Shown here piece by piece: positions 43,801 to 56,165 of a stretch of 64,000 nucleotides of DNA. The notes under the pieces are model-generated. The model did no database searches. It was given only the letters and a program-made list of their open reading frames with translations, and was not told where the DNA came from. Each line of letters begins with the position of its first letter. The first letter of the stretch is position 1. Origin of the DNA: Saccopteryx bilineata (lineage: Eukaryota > Chordata > Mammalia > Chiroptera > Emballonuridae); assembly GCF_036850765.1 (NCBI RefSeq), contig NC_089490.1, positions 244,664,562 to 244,728,561 on the forward strand, written 5' to 3'. The position numbers were made by a program, and so were the translations under genes.

Positions 43801-44064
43801 AAGAACTTGACAGTTTGGAGCAGCCAAACTGGCTTATAGCAGTTAGTCTTCACTTTTTTGTTTTAAATTAATCAGAGCATTAAATATTGCTGTGTTTTCC
43901 ATGGGCGACTGGCTTATTTTTACTTTCCAACACTGTAAATCTTGGAATTGCTTTCTTTGCTCTTGGTATTGACCATTTGAGAGTTAAGTGTTAAATCTGT
44001 TGACTGCCTGTAACAAGTGTATAAAATTTCATGGCGTAACTTTTGTGCTTCTATTTCAGTCTTA

Positions 44065-44275
44065 GGAGGCAGCACCGTGAGTGATGAAGAGCATGAACTC
44101 TGGAGACAGACCACTTGGGTTTGGATTGACTAGCTCACTAGTCAAGTGATCTTGGATATGTTAACCTTTTTGTTCCTTATCAATTCTCATAGGTTGTCTG
44201 TGACTGAATGAGGTAACACATGGGAAGCACTTAGAACAGTGCAGGGACATAGTAAGAAGGAATAAGTGTTAGATA
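44065..44275 (+). mobile_element. MIR SINE, sense, nearly full
   Basis: 'gaagagcatgaactctggag', 'tgggtttggattgactagct', 'caagtgatcttggatatgtt' and 'aagcacttagaacagtgcag' trace MIR from its start. Confidence 0.85.
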
Positions 44276-44429
44276 GTATTCATGGCTTTATCTTATTTCC
44301 ATAGACTATTTCTTCTTTAACACATGTTTTCTTACTTTATTTGTTCATTGGAAACTTCCTACTGTATAGAATACATGTTTTGTAAACATCTCAACTCCTT
44401 TTGGCATCCTGATAGCAGTGTGGGAGATG

Positions 44430-44960
44430 GATCTGGAGAGAATGGGATTAGAAGTCATTTAGAAGAATATAAAAAGAATCCATTTGATAGAAGATAACCA
44501 GAAGAGTAGCCATAGGGAGGCTGAGATAAAGAGGGACTGAAGGTATTTATGAGATTGAGTAGACAGGACATGGTGACCCACTGTGTGCAAAAGGTCAATA
44601 ACAGAAAAACTGAAGTGATTCCCAGTTTGCTAGTTTAGATGACTAGGCAAATAATGGTACCATCAATTAAGCTCAGTGTCATGAAGGTGGTTAGAGGTAC
44701 TGACACATTGTGAGTTAAAAGTTTGGACCATGTAGAATTTGAGGGTTTTTTAAATGGAATAATTCAGTGAAGCCTAGAAAACAATTCAAAATAGTCATCT
44801 AGGGCTCGAGAGACATTATGAAGCTGAATACTTTGGTTTAGGATCTAGCAGAGTATATATTTTTAGCAATGATTATAGGTAAAAGTGCCCAGTAGTAAGT
44901 GAAGGACAAAGGACTTTGGGAAATGCACTTGAAGACAAAGGCTGCAATTCATGTTTGTAT
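44430..44960 (-). mobile_element. L2, antisense, degraded
   Basis: Segments such as 'aagtgattcccagtttgcta', 'ggtaccatcaattaagctca' and 'gtgcccagtagtaagtgaag' follow antisense L2 order. Diverged, with approximate ends. Confidence 0.5.
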
Positions 44961-44964
44961 TTAC

Positions 44965-45045
44965 AGTTAGGACATGAGCCCAGACCCTGGCATGGAGGAG
45001 ATGCTCAATAAATATTTATTCCATGACTTACCAAATGAGTGAGTG
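44965..45045 (+). mobile_element. L2 or MIR 3' end, sense, short
   Basis: 'gaccctggcatggaggagat' then 'gctcaataaatatttattcc' is the common L2/MIR terminal motif. Confidence 0.55.
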
Positions 45046-45829
45046 GAGAAGTAAATAGAAGAAAGCCTCAGCAGAGACTGAGAAAGAGCAGTTAAAAAGA
45101 TGGCAGAGCACTAAAGGAGAGTCATGTTTTTTAGAAGGCAAAAACGCAAAGTTTTAAAAATCCAACTACAATCATCGTTATGGCGTCTTGGGTGACACAA
45201 AACCCTGACAGTTAGTGCACAGGATGTCAGAACTAGGACTCAAGAGTGTGGGAAGTTAGAGTTCAGTCTCCTTGTTATTTACTAAAAATATATGTAAAAT
45301 CTGAACTGAGATTCAGAAAATCAAATGCAGAAGTGTTAGAAGCAGATGACCTGGTTTAATCTCATTCCTGGGGTTTAATAGTACTTTGAAAGTTTAATAT
45401 AAATTCATACCCTGGTCTGGCTGCCAAGGTATGCAATTAATAAAAATATCCCACATGGAAATATGGTGATAATAATAGCTTAATATATGTCACAGATACA
45501 ATTTGGTACAATATACTTTAAGAGGCAAAATAAGACTAAAATAAAAACTATAGCATATTCAGGGGACAACCAGTAGAATGAAGAAGGGTCTGGAAGTCCA
45601 TCATTTGCTTGAAGATTGGTGAAGGGAAGACCCAGGAGGGACAAGGCATGTCCCAGATTTTTGCTAATCTTACTTTGTATAGTCTGACTTAGAGCAAAGG
45701 ACAGAGATATAGGAGCCATGGACTGAGAGAATCCAACCCACTCTGAGAAAGAAGTTTTCTACAGTTGTCCCTCAACGAATTCAAATAGTGAACTCTCTCC
45801 TTTGTTTATTGATTGATCTAATATTTGGG
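45046..45829. other. Unassigned DNA
   Basis: No gene or repeat recognised. Confidence 0.35.
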
Positions 45830-47070
45830 GGCACGTACCGATGTTCCAAAGATACACATTCCTGGATGGTAGCAATATAATAGCAAATCAGTCAGACATG
45901 ACCCCTGCTCTGCTGGAGCTTACTTAAATTCTAGATTCATTTTATTTATCCAGTTTTTATTGGATTCATGCCTTCTATTAGATTTGTCTTATACCTCAGG
46001 AATATAGTGAGAAAGGTCTCTAATCTCATGATCTTTATGGGTTCCTATTTTCCTGATCTTTACAGTCTGTGGGGGAAGAAGAAAAAATATGTATAAGGTC
46101 CTGGCCAGGTGGCTCAGTAGATAGAGTGTCATCCCAGAGTGCTGAGGTCGAGGGTTCAATCTCTGGTCAGGGCACAGGCGACAAGCAACCAATGAGTATA
46201 TAACTAAGTGGAACAGTGAGCTAATGTTTCTCTCTCTCTCTCTCTCTTTCTGTCCTTCCACTGCTCCTTTTCTTTCTCTCTCTCTCTCAAATTAATGGAA
46301 GAAAATATGCATAAAGTAACAGGCTAAATGACCATCTGTACTGTGTAGCAAGATAAATTCTAAAAGAGAGAAAATAATCAGGGAAACTAGTATAATTTGG
46401 TAAGGTCTGGAACAGTCTCTCTGAGGATGAGTAGATTGAAGGTAGGCATGGAGGGAATAGCAGGTGCAAGGTCATGTTCAAGGTTCTGAGACAAGGTCAG
46501 AGTCACCGGGGCAAGGTGAACAAGGAGATGAAGTTGGTGAGGTGGGAAATTGTAAGTCCAGCCCAGTCTATGGGCCTTTGTAAAAATAAGTTTTATTCTA
46601 AATGTAAGGAGAAGCCTCAAAATTTTAATGAGGATAGTAATATGATAAAACAACATACATTAAAGAAAAAGTAGCCCTCTGAATTCTGTGTGGAGAATGT
46701 GTCAAAGAAGGGAAAATTAAATGTAGAGAAAATCAGAACTCCATCACCTCAGTTTAGATAAGAGGTAATTGTGTTTTGGAAGAGCTTGGAGACAGGAAAG
46801 ATAGAGAGGAGTGGATTAATTCAATGTGTATTTCAGTAAGTTTAACAGTAATTGGGGACCTGATTTGAGCTGCAGTGATATAGTAAGGGAGTTAGGATGA
46901 GGAAGACCTTGAGTCTAGCTGAAGGATCTCAAGAGTGTAGCTCCTATAACTGGATGCATTCTGAGAGGAGTCTTAGAGGAGCTCCATGTTTGGGGGGTGA
47001 TGGGGAGATGATTATGAGTATGAGCTCCTTATGGACAGTTGAAGTTTGTGGGAAGGACTCTGGAAATCCA
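45830..47070 (-). mobile_element. L2, antisense, interrupted by a SINE
   Basis: The fragment at 45830-45945 ('catgacccctgctctgctgg') and that at 46300-47070 ('gtctatgggcctttgtaaaa', 'ttttattctaaatgtaagga', 'ggaatagcaggtgcaaggtc') run in antisense L2 order. They are separated by the SINE at 46099-46297. Diverged. Confidence 0.6.
46099..46297 (+). mobile_element. Short tRNA-headed (VES-type) bat SINE, inserted in L2
   Basis: The A-box region is 'ggtggctcagtagatagagt' and the B box 'gggttcaatctc'. A (TC)n-rich segment and 'aaattaatgg' end it. Flanks 'gaagaaaaaatatgtataa' and 'gaagaaaatatgcataa' form a near-perfect target duplication. Confidence 0.9.
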
Positions 47071-48092
47071 ACTGATATAGGAATTCACTGACATGTCCCA
47101 TTTGGGTAAGTTGTGTGGACAAAAAAAGGGGGCATTATGGAAAGTAACCTTACAGGGTCATCTGATCATAAATTCCTAATTGGGCTGGTCATGGTGGGTA
47201 GTTATGCCCCAGGTCTACAACTTCTTTCATAAAAGCTTTTAAGCCAGCCCTGTCCATTGTACTTGTGCATCTGGGTTAATACACCTTTGAGATGCCAGAA
47301 GTCATGACCCCCGAGAAGGGGGTATTAATGCTCAAGAGAGCATGTAATCTGCTTAACTATCTTAAAAGCCAATCCCCACCTTTCTCTCTCCAATTTTCTT
47401 ACATTCCCTCCTTAATTTCAAATGCACAAAAGCTACAAAACTGTTGGCATTTGAGATCTTGCTTTCTGGCATATGTTGTCAGTTTGGCTCAAATAAATTC
47501 TCAGAAAAATTCTCTATAGTTTTTGACAGTTCTTAGGTCAACAGTTTATTATATTTCTTGGTGTTCAAGTGTGTCTGTGACTCCACTCTATCTCCCTTCC
47601 CTTTTTATGTCAAAGATGGAGGGAGAAATTGGAGTTCAAGTATTTTTCCTCATTTTATCAACAGAAAACAGCATGGCATTGACTTCTCAAGGCTTTTTTA
47701 AGGAGGGAATTCAACAAGTATTCATTCAATAATTAAGATGTTTTCTAGAGATGTGATTGTTTGCTGGCAATTTGAGAGAATTTATTGAAATATATGGTGC
47801 AGATATCTCTCCCATTGAATTATATGAGTCATAGGAGAAATTGAGAAATAGCCTCTAGACATCATTAAACATCAATGTTTGGGGATCAAACTGGTGGTGA
47901 ATACAAAGAGAAGATCATTAAGTCAGGAGAGATAAGATAAGCATTCTTAAGAATTAAAGTATGCTTCAGCAACCATGACTAAAGGTCTTTCAAATTAACT
48001 TTTAAATAAGGATAGAGGGACTAGCCATGCAGAATGATGCCGAGTCTCATCTTTTTCCTTCAACCCAAATAAGTCATTTTTCATATACAGTC
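47071..48092. other. Unassigned DNA
   Basis: No gene or repeat recognised. Open frames at 47292-47519 and 47523-47732 are short and without motifs. Confidence 0.35.
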
Positions 48093-48105
48093 TCTCTCTC
48101 TTTTT

Positions 48106-48781
48106 CATTATTTTTTATTTATTTTTAATTGATTTTAATTTATTGTGTTTACATAGATTCTAGTGTTGCCCCAAATGCATCCCCCCTCCGTATTCCTCTC
48201 AACATCCCCCTTACCCCCCTTCGCACAGCGCCCTCCCCCCTTCCCTTCAGGTTTATCCCATCCTATCATCCCCTTTCCCTCTGTCCACTTTTCCTCTGGT
48301 CCCTTTGATCCCTCCCCTGTCTCAGTTCTGTTCTTCAGTTCGCTTTGTTCATTGGATTCTTCAAATGAATGAGGTCATATGATATTTTTCTTTTTCTGCT
48401 TGGCTTATTTCACTTAACATAATAGTTTCCAGGTCCATATATGTTGTCATAAACGGTAAGATTTCCTTCTTTTTCATGGCCCCATAGTATTCTATTGTGT
48501 ATATGTACCACTGCTTTTGAATCTACTCATCCACTGATGGGACACTTGGGCTGTTTCCAGATCTTCACTATTGTGAACAATGCTGCCATAAACATGGGGG
48601 TGCATTTCTCCTTTTGAATCAGTGATATGGTATTCTTGGGATGTATTCCTAAAAGTGGGATGGCTGGGTCAAAAGGCAGTTCTATTTTTTATTTTTTGAG
48701 GAATCTCCATACTGTTTTCCACAGTGGCTGCACCAGTCTGCATTCCTACCAGCAGTGCAGGAGGGTTCCCTTTTCTCCACA
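48106..48781 (-). mobile_element. L1 3' end, antisense, 5'-truncated
   Basis: On the plus strand: 3' UTR with C-rich blocks (48179-48245), then 'gcttatttcacttaacataa', 'gtattctattgtgtatatgt', 'gacacttgggctgtttccag' and '...gttttccacagtggctgcac', the reverse of the ORF2 C terminus. It stops at 'cccttttctccac'. The flanks share 'tctctctcttttt' (48093-48105 region and 48782-48794), a likely but low-complexity target duplication. Confidence 0.88.
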
Positions 48782-48794
48782 TCTCTCTCTTTTT

Positions 48795-49200
48795 AAAATT
48801 AAATTTATTAGAGTACTTTTAATTCACAGAACTGTACAGGTTTCAGGTGTACAACTCAACAAAACATCATCTGCATATGGTATCACTTACCTAACACCCC
48901 AGATAAAGTCTCTTTCCATCCCCATTGTCCCCTTCTCTGCCCACCTCCGCCTAACCCCTACTCCCTTTCCCTCCGCCCACCTCCGCCTTACCCCTACTCC
49001 CTTTCTCTCCGCCCACCTCCGCCTAACCCCTACTCCCTTTCCCTCCGCCCACTTCCGCCTAACCCCTACTCCCTTTCCCTCCGCCCACCTCCGCCTAACC
49101 CCTACTCCCTTTCCCTCTGGCCATTACCTCCTTGTTTTCTGTGCCTATGTGTTATGTATATATGATTTTCGACTAATCCCTTCACCTTCTTTTACCCAGT
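48795..49200 (-). mobile_element. L1 3' UTR, antisense, containing a minisatellite
   Basis: 'cacagaactgtacaggtttc', 'aggtgtacaactcaacaaaa' and 'catcatctgcatatggtatc' are the reverse complement of the L1 3' UTR end also seen at 50025. Further on the sequence becomes a tandem array (48944-49123). Confidence 0.7.
48944..49123 (+). repeat. 36-bp minisatellite, five units
   Basis: Units start 'cctccgcc' (or 'cttccgcc') at 48944, 48980, 49016, 49052 and 49088, exactly 36 bases apart with no indels and only a few substitutions. Each has 'taacccctactccc' and 'ccgccca'. Because 36 is a multiple of 3, an open frame crosses the array and reads a 12-residue repeat ('[12 protein letters not shown]'); this is a by-product, not a protein gene. 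Confidence 0.95.
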
Positions 49201-50024
49201 TTCCCCTACCTCCTCTATATAAAAATGTGTAATCTCATATAGACTCTTGATTCTCTACTTTTCAATTTAATCCAACAATTTAGTTTGACACCTTATTTCA
49301 ACCCATCATCCTATAAGAGGGCTACTGAGATAGAGTTCTGCTTTTGCCTCCCTCTCTTTTATCATCCTGCACCCTACTTTTTCTAAAGTGATTCTTTTAT
49401 AGCACCTCTCTTGTATTCAAAATCCTCCACCTGGTCCACGTATATGACAGTAAAACAATCCCACCTTTTTCGACTGGTGTAGGACCCAACCAATCCTATC
49501 AAGTGTATGCACCCCCCCACCACCATTCATTGTCACCCTCCCCTGGAACACCTAACTCCTCCCTGAGTCTACCCTTCTTTTAAGGTCAAGACACTCCTAG
49601 GACACCTGATCCTTACAGATTTTGTATTGCTTATCACTAGCTTCTCTATATCATTATGTACTCCCTATATACACATGGTGAAGATTTGTATCTGGGTTAC
49701 TCTCCTCTATTGCAAGAGAACCCTCCCTTTGGTGCTTTCCTGTCCTATTTCCCAGGAACTCTCTCTAGACAGTGTCTGAGGTCAGTGGGATCTTTGAGGT
49801 CATCTCTATCTAGATTCAAGGCATTTTCCAGTAAGAAAAGAACATGGTCTAATTTTAAAGCCTAGTTTTGGAAGTAGGAATGAAGAAAGACAGCTTTTGC
49901 TAAATGCTCTGGAAAGTATACTGTGCAGTAAAATGCAAGGCATTTTATCTACTACCCAAATTAAAACGCAATAATAAAATGCAAGGAATTTTATTCTCTC
50001 TGTCTCTATTTTTGTTTTATTTCT
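49201..50024. other. Unassigned DNA
   Basis: Pyrimidine-rich text at 49230-49640 may be an old L2 ('gtctacccttcttttaaggt') or more L1 3' UTR. I could not settle which. No gene seen. Confidence 0.3.
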
Positions 50025-50215
50025 CCTCTTTATTGAATTGATTGGAGTGACACTGGTTAACAAAATTATACAGGTTTTGGGTGCACAACTCTACCACACA
50101 TCATCTGCACACTGTATTGTGTGCTCACCACCCCAAGTCAAGTCTCCACCCATCACCAATTAGCCCCCCTAGACCCTCTTCCACCTTCCCCGCTCTTTGT
50201 CTCTAGCAATCACCA
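50025..50215 (-). mobile_element. L1 3' end, antisense
   Basis: 'ttgaattgattggagtgaca', 'acaaaattatacaggttttg', 'actgtattgtgtgctcacca' and 'ccaagtcaagtctccaccca' are the reverse complement of the L1 3' UTR end found sense at 17555 and 26545. Confidence 0.75.
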
Positions 50216-50270
50216 CTTTGTTGTCCATGAATTTATCTCTCTCTTTTTAAAAAAATTTCTGTTTCAAATC

Positions 50271-50620
50271 TTATTTTGTTTTATTTTATTTTTTTATAGA
50301 GACAGAGAGAGTCAGAGAGAGGGATAGACAGGAAGAGACAGACAGAAACGGAGAGATGAGAGCATCAATCATTAGTTTTTCATTGTGCATTGTGACACCT
50401 TAGTTGTTCAGTGATTGCTTTCTCGTATGTGCCTTGACTGCGGGCCTTCAGCAGACCGAGTAACCTCTTCTTGCTCGAGCCAGCAACCTTGGGTCCAAGC
50501 TGGTGAGCTTTGCTCAAACCAGATGAGCCTGCACTCAAACTGGCGACCTCAGGGTCTCGAACCTGGCTGCTCTGCATCCCAGTCCGACGCTCTATCTACT
50601 GTGCCACCGCCTGGTCAGGC
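50271..50620 (-). mobile_element. tRNA-headed SINE of a second family, antisense
   Basis: Read on the minus strand: 'gcctgaccaggcggtggcac', A box ('tggcacagtagatagagcgt'), B box ('aggttcgagacc'), then a region of repeated 'gctcgagc/gctggt'-like text, and a (TC/TG)-rich end. The head and body differ from the 14702 family. Flanks 'tctgtttcaaat' and 'tctgtctcaatt' suggest a mutated target duplication. Confidence 0.9.
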
Positions 50621-50621
50621 T

Positions 50622-52004
50622 CTGTCTCAATTTTTAAAACCAACTTCCCCATTTCTTATACTGAATCATATTTTTTAGTTACTTTTCAGAATCTATTTTC
50701 TCCTTTAGTCTTTAATCACCTCTAGGCATATGTTGTTAGTCTTCTAGGCTCCTTTTATTCTTCCAAATCATCTGAACAGACTGATTTATTTCATTGTCTA
50801 ACTTTTTCTCTCTTTTCAATAACACTAGATTTTCTTTTATATTTATCTATTTCTTAAACTTCATTTTATTCATTCATATTTTCCAGCTGAGTCAAGAGAG
50901 ACTTCCTCTTTTCTCTTCCTATCTGCTGAGTCGTTCATTGCTAAAGACATTGCCATTTTCTATATAGAATGTATTTTGCAATTAGGTTACCATAGGGAGA
51001 CAGTCTCTTTGTATTTCTCATTTTCCTGGCTAGTCAGTCATAATTTTGTGTCCATTTTTGATGTCAGATGTTTATTTGGAATTTAAGGTATGGTTTTATA
51101 ATAAATTATTTCAGACTACTCAGGTTTGTAGTAAAATATTCCCCATTACTACATTACCTACTATTTACATTCTAGTTTAATTTCTATTTTTAATGGCTTT
51201 GAGCTATCTGATAATGAATGTTTTTGTTTTTCCTATACACAGCTCTACCATTTAAATTTCTTGTATCTAAGGGGAAAAGTTGCAGTCTCTTGTTCATAAG
51301 ATATGGAGCAAACAGTATTGCCAGATACATTCAGAGAACTGGGGCTGCGGTCATTTTTAAAAATAAATAGATGTGCATTCACACCATTTTTCTTAGCTGT
51401 GTATTCACATCAGTTCTTTCTCAAATTAAGTGGTAGTTTCCTTCTCTCTGATTAAAACAAGTTCTTGTCTTAACAGTCCCTCCTAATCTTTTGGACAGCA
51501 TTTGTTCAGCATTATTCTGGGCAGGCATAAATGCCCGAACAGTTGCCCGGATGTGAACTCTATCTGTCCTGGAAGTGGAGGAGGAAATGAATTTAGGCAA
51601 AGATTTTTTCATGCCAGTTCTAGCTGGTTCTCCTCCATACTGGCAACAATGTATTATGGGGACTACAAAGTCAAAATTCTCCTACCCTGAAAGACTATCA
51701 AGGTGCAAAAAGATAAAAAAATAAAAATCATTAATGTGAAATGGGCTACCTTTTCTATTTAAGTCATGATTTGAAACTATGCTTCTAATATTACTTATCA
51801 ACTCTTTTGCTTTCTTGACCAGTAGTCCTTCTGCTGAAATATTGAATATATATCACTGCAGATTGAAGAGACTTTGGCTTTCTTTAACTAAGTAAACTGA
51901 ACTGTCATTTGAAATGTGAGGTCTGAAGATTTTCATACATTTTGACATTTCATATCACAACTTGTCTTAGCTTCCTTTGTTTTGAGTAAATTGTAAACAA
52001 CAAT
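50622..52004. other. Unassigned DNA
   Basis: No gene or repeat family recognised. A minus-strand frame at 51421-51612 keeps some CpGs and a protein-like text but is short. Confidence 0.35.
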
Positions 52005-52245
52005 ACTAAGAATAGCTTATATTTATTAAGCACTTAATAAATGCAAAGTACTGTTCCAAAAATTTCGTAGAAATTACCTTAATCCATTTTCACAATGATT
52101 CTGTGATGTATGTACTATTGTTATAATATCTGCTTTCAGGTGTGGAAACCAAGACACAACACTACTAATCAATTTGCCCAGGGTAGCTCAAGTCCACCTA
52201 GGGGAGCCAGTGTTAAATCTGGACTCCATTCCACATTCACTTAGT
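52005..52245 (-). mobile_element. MIR SINE, antisense, nearly full
   Basis: 'tttattaagcacttaataaa', 'atccattttcacaatgattc', 'tgtggaaaccaagacacaac' and 'aatttgcccagggtagctca' follow antisense MIR in order. Confidence 0.85.
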
Positions 52246-53384
52246 CACTACTCCACAAAAAAATCACAGTGATAGAAAAAGCGAGAACATTTATATTTGA
52301 TAAAAGATTGCTTGACAAGATAAGAGGATAGAATTAAGAGTCCCAATTTAGTTAGTTTGATTTTCAGAGTCCCCCAAACGCTTGGTGAGGTCAGGAGGAA
52401 GGATGTTCATTGAATGCAAAAATTCCATGCCCCAACTTTATTCAAGAATGCGAGAGCCTAAATGCAAGTATCATGCTGATAGCAGCAGAGAAGCATAATT
52501 CTTTCATCTTAGTGAGAACACGGTATACAAAACACAAACTAGTAGCAAGATATTAGGGAGTTGGTAAGAATAGTTTGTTGCGAAAAGGGAGTATTGAAGA
52601 AGGAACAATGACTTGTTTAACTTTAAGCTCCTGGTGAAAAGATTATACTGATTCCAGTGTAGGTTAACATTATCCAGTTGAAATCATTCTTGAAACATAG
52701 AGGTAGTCTTATTTTTTGCCTGTGATATTTACCATTAATTCATAGATTTGAAAATCCAAACAATGGAAATTCAAGCCCTATATGGGTTCTGCATTTCTAT
52801 TTAGAATCTTATGTATTTGAATGACAGCTGCAATGAAATGAGTAGTTTTCTCTGTTACTGGAAGTCTGACTCCAAGGGCCAGTTATTAATATTCATTCCG
52901 AATTCCTTGGCGTGAATAACAAAGAGGAATAGAAATAGATATTAATAACACTTGGGCTTTTAACATGCAGTACCCTAGATCTAAAAGAACCTAACTTTAG
53001 TTCTATAAATTATTCACTAAATAGACAAATGATTTTATTTCAGAACTGAATGAATGAGAATATAGAACAATGTTTAAAACCAATATTTTAAAGCTCTTAA
53101 ATGTTATCTTTTGACTTTCATAATTACTGCTTAATCTAATTTAGATATTTTCATGGAGCCAAGTCATCCTATTCTCTCATAGACAGAAACCTACAGATCA
53201 GTGTTTTTCAATCACCCATCTGCAGGCAGGTGCCTGTTCACCAGAAATTTTGTGCTAGTCCGCAAAAGAGTTACTCATCCTGACTTCAACACTGCTATAG
53301 ATGCTCATTAAAAATAGTGAGTTCCAGGTAACTGAAAATACCCAAGTCATTTTTCTGCCCAACTACAATTTAAGTTCTGAACAC
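52246..53384. other. Unassigned DNA
   Basis: A segment at 53200-53300 starting 'cagtgtttttcaatcaccca' looks like the end of an old hAT-type MITE, but no matching second end was found. No gene seen. Confidence 0.3.
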
Positions 53385-53550
53385 TATACCAACTGTGTAA
53401 CATACGGTATCATATTTAGTCTTTGTCATAGTCCCACAAGAAAGCATTTCAACCATTCCATTTTACTTGAAGTGGTGAAGTCACTTCCCTCAGGACACAG
53501 CTTGTAAATGGCAGTTCCAGAGTTTGAATTTGAGTTTGTATGGTGTCCAG
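53385..53550 (-). mobile_element. MIR SINE, antisense
   Basis: 'cattccattttacttgaagt', 'tcacttccctcaggacacag' and 'cttgtaaatggcagttccag' follow antisense MIR. Confidence 0.75.
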
Positions 53551-55189
53551 GTCTAGGTGTTTGCCTTGGTTGCCTCTCTGTGTAGGAGGGATTCCCACAT
53601 TAGTTAAGAGGTAGAGTAGAGAAGTCTCTGGAGTTATAAAGGAGTCCATAGTCTTAAGAAAACATAAGTTTTATAGGTAGCGTCTTCTGGTTTAACTCTA
53701 ATTTAGCATGTTTGCTTTCCAAAAGAGAGCCAAAAGGTGAAGCCCCAAGGGAGAAAGGAAGCAATCCACAGTGAGGTGCCCAGAAAAGTCTTCCCCTTTG
53801 TTCATCGCAACCATTCTCAGATCCAAGTTGTCCTTGATTCAGAATGAGATGAGAGCCAAGAGAAGTGGCAACAATATTACGATGGGATAAACATGGATGG
53901 GGGCTTGCAGAACCTGGATGACTTCTCCCAAGATTGAAGGCACATTAGTGCCTTGAGCACTGGACACAACTCATAGACCATGTCCCGGCTATCACCACCG
54001 TTCTTATCATGTGCCTGCTGTACAGTAGGCACTTAAATAATTTTATCTCCTCTCTCCTTCATTCTCTTTGAGTTCACACATATTCAGAGGCTTTCTTAAA
54101 TTCCACTATTTTTTAGACAGAAATAACATAAAAGACATATTAATCTTATAATGTATCAGCTATGCCTATAGGAAAAAAGACTGCATATTTATAGGGTGGT
54201 CCACTGATCCAATCCTTCACAGAAAAATGCCATACTTTTGAAAACCTTTTATTCTTGATGTCTTTTTTTTAAAAAAGAAAATATGCATTTACGTGCAAAA
54301 ATGGGACTAAAATGTTGGATAAATAAATATCCCATGTGCACTTTCTCATTCTATTTCAAACTGTTTGCTCTTTCAGCAAATAATCTGACTTGACATTTAG
54401 AAGCTTGGGGCATAGAGAGAGCCTTTACCATCCCATCCTTTTGTGTGCCTCCTGGTTATTTTGACAGTCCACTCAGTATAACTGAAGGAAGCTTTATTCC
54501 AGTGAACATGTACTTCACTTTCCATTGAACTATGACTTTAAAAAACCAATCTCTTAACTTCCTTTGGGGAGCCATGTGACTGACTGCCTTGTCAGCAAGC
54601 TACTTTTCCTGAATTGAAGTTATTTCCTTTCCTACAGAGAAAAATTGCTGCTATCACTTCCAAACCCTTCAGCAGTGGCCTTTCCATGTATAGTATATGC
54701 TCTTTTCTGTTTTTTTTTAAGTGGCGGCCTCTTCCTTTTTGCTTATTTGCTCAAAAATTGTTTATCCTAAAGAAAAATGTAAGGATATAAGCACATTTTA
54801 TGCTCTGTGGAAAAAAACAACAACCAGCATTTGCTGAGATTTCTGATCCCAGAGACAGCTTAAAGTTCTCTAAAACATCTATTTTAAGATATCTATTTCA
54901 AATATCTAAACACAAGAAAAACAACGTCTGGCTGAAGCCAACATCACTCAAGCCCTTCCTAATTTCTTTATCTTATGAAAAAAAATGTGTGTTTTTTTTT
55001 CTATACAATCTTTAATGCCACGACTATTTCTGTCTTGTTGGACACTCTGCCTGCCTCTGGGCACTGCCCCATTGTGATTTCTTTCCTTGGTGACTTTCTC
55101 CCTTCTTCACTAGCTTGTCTCCTACCTCATTCAGTCCTTTGCCTGTTCTGTCCTTAGTCTCCTGCGTTTTCCCTGAATATTCCAACTGG
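53551..55189. other. Unassigned DNA with a possible L2 3' end
   Basis: A short L2-like end ('gtgcctgctgtacagtaggc') lies at about 53990-54045. The rest is unassigned. No gene seen. Confidence 0.35.
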
Positions 55190-56165
55190 ACGCTCTCCCA
55201 CCCACTCTCCTGGCTTCGTGCCTCATTGACACGTGGATTAGCCCTGCCTTCAGCCTAGATGTGTCTTCTGAACTCCGGCCCGGATACCTCCTGGGCAGCT
55301 CCTTCCAGATGTTCCCAAGTCACCTCAACATGAACACGTCAAAATCAACTTCCCCCAGATCTTCTTCTCAGCAAGCTTTTCCCATGTCCACTGTCTCAGT
55401 GAGAGTGTTTCATATACCCGGGCACCTGAGCTTTGACATCACTGAGCCATTCTCTTAATTTGACTATTGAAGATTTCTTCTATTTCTCCTTTCTTCCTTC
55501 CCTGTCTTTATACACTTAGGTCATGCACTCACTAACTCTCCTAGAATTAGCACAACTTGTTTCCCAATTCCCCACTTTCCCATCCCTCTTATAGTGATGT
55601 CCAAAACTTATTATTAAAATGACATTCTGTATATCATTCTTTTTGCTTTAAAACCTTGGTAATCCCCCATTTTATGTGCAAAAAAAACCCACACTCTCTC
55701 TAGAGAGATACTACAAAGTCATCAGCAGTTTGGACTCATTAGACTCTCTTCCAGGCTCCAAGAGTGTCCTTCACAACACTCACCTCGCTGCCCCAAAGGT
55801 GTACATATTAACTTCACCGTAATCTTTATATCTTTCTGTCTTGCACATTCCCCTACTGTCTCTGCCAGAAAGATTTCCCCCTATTTTCTCTTTCCACCTA
55901 ATGATGGATGCCATTCATTTTTCAAGAGCCAGCTCGAATACCATCTTTTCCCTGAAGTCTACCCTTAAGGGAAAGATACATACTTTCTCCTCTCTTACAG
56001 CCCTGAGCCCCTTACCTTTATATATTCAGGGCTATAAACTATAAATAGTCCACAACAAGAGATGGCTTTTAAAGAGCAGGCATTATAGCTTCTTCTTTTC
56101 ATTAGAAGAGTCTATCATCATGTCTGGCTTATGACAGAAATTGGGTTCTTATTTTTTTGCTAAAT
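55190..56165 (+). mobile_element. L2, sense, about 1 kb
   Basis: The sequence follows L2 from the untranslated/ORF end onward: 'tcacctcaacatgaacacgt', 'cttcccccagatcttcttct', a 'ttaaaaccttggtaatcccc' counterpart, 'ccaggctccaagagtgtcct', 'ttttcaagagccagctcgaa', 'taccatcttttccctgaagt' and 'catgtctggcttatgacaga'. It is the longest L2 copy in the window and is diverged. Confidence 0.7.

Noticed and set aside
48944..49123. Interstitial telomere repeat
   Set aside because: 'aacccct' recurs only once per 36-base unit, not as tandem TTAGGG/CCCTAA.
48627..49232. 201-codon open frame with a 12-residue repeat
   Set aside because: It is read antisense through an L1 3' end, across the insertion boundary and through the 36-bp minisatellite. 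The repeat peptide reflects the DNA repeat.
53200..53300. hAT MITE starting 'cagtgtttttcaa'
   Set aside because: Only one candidate end was visible, with no inverted partner and no 8-bp duplication.
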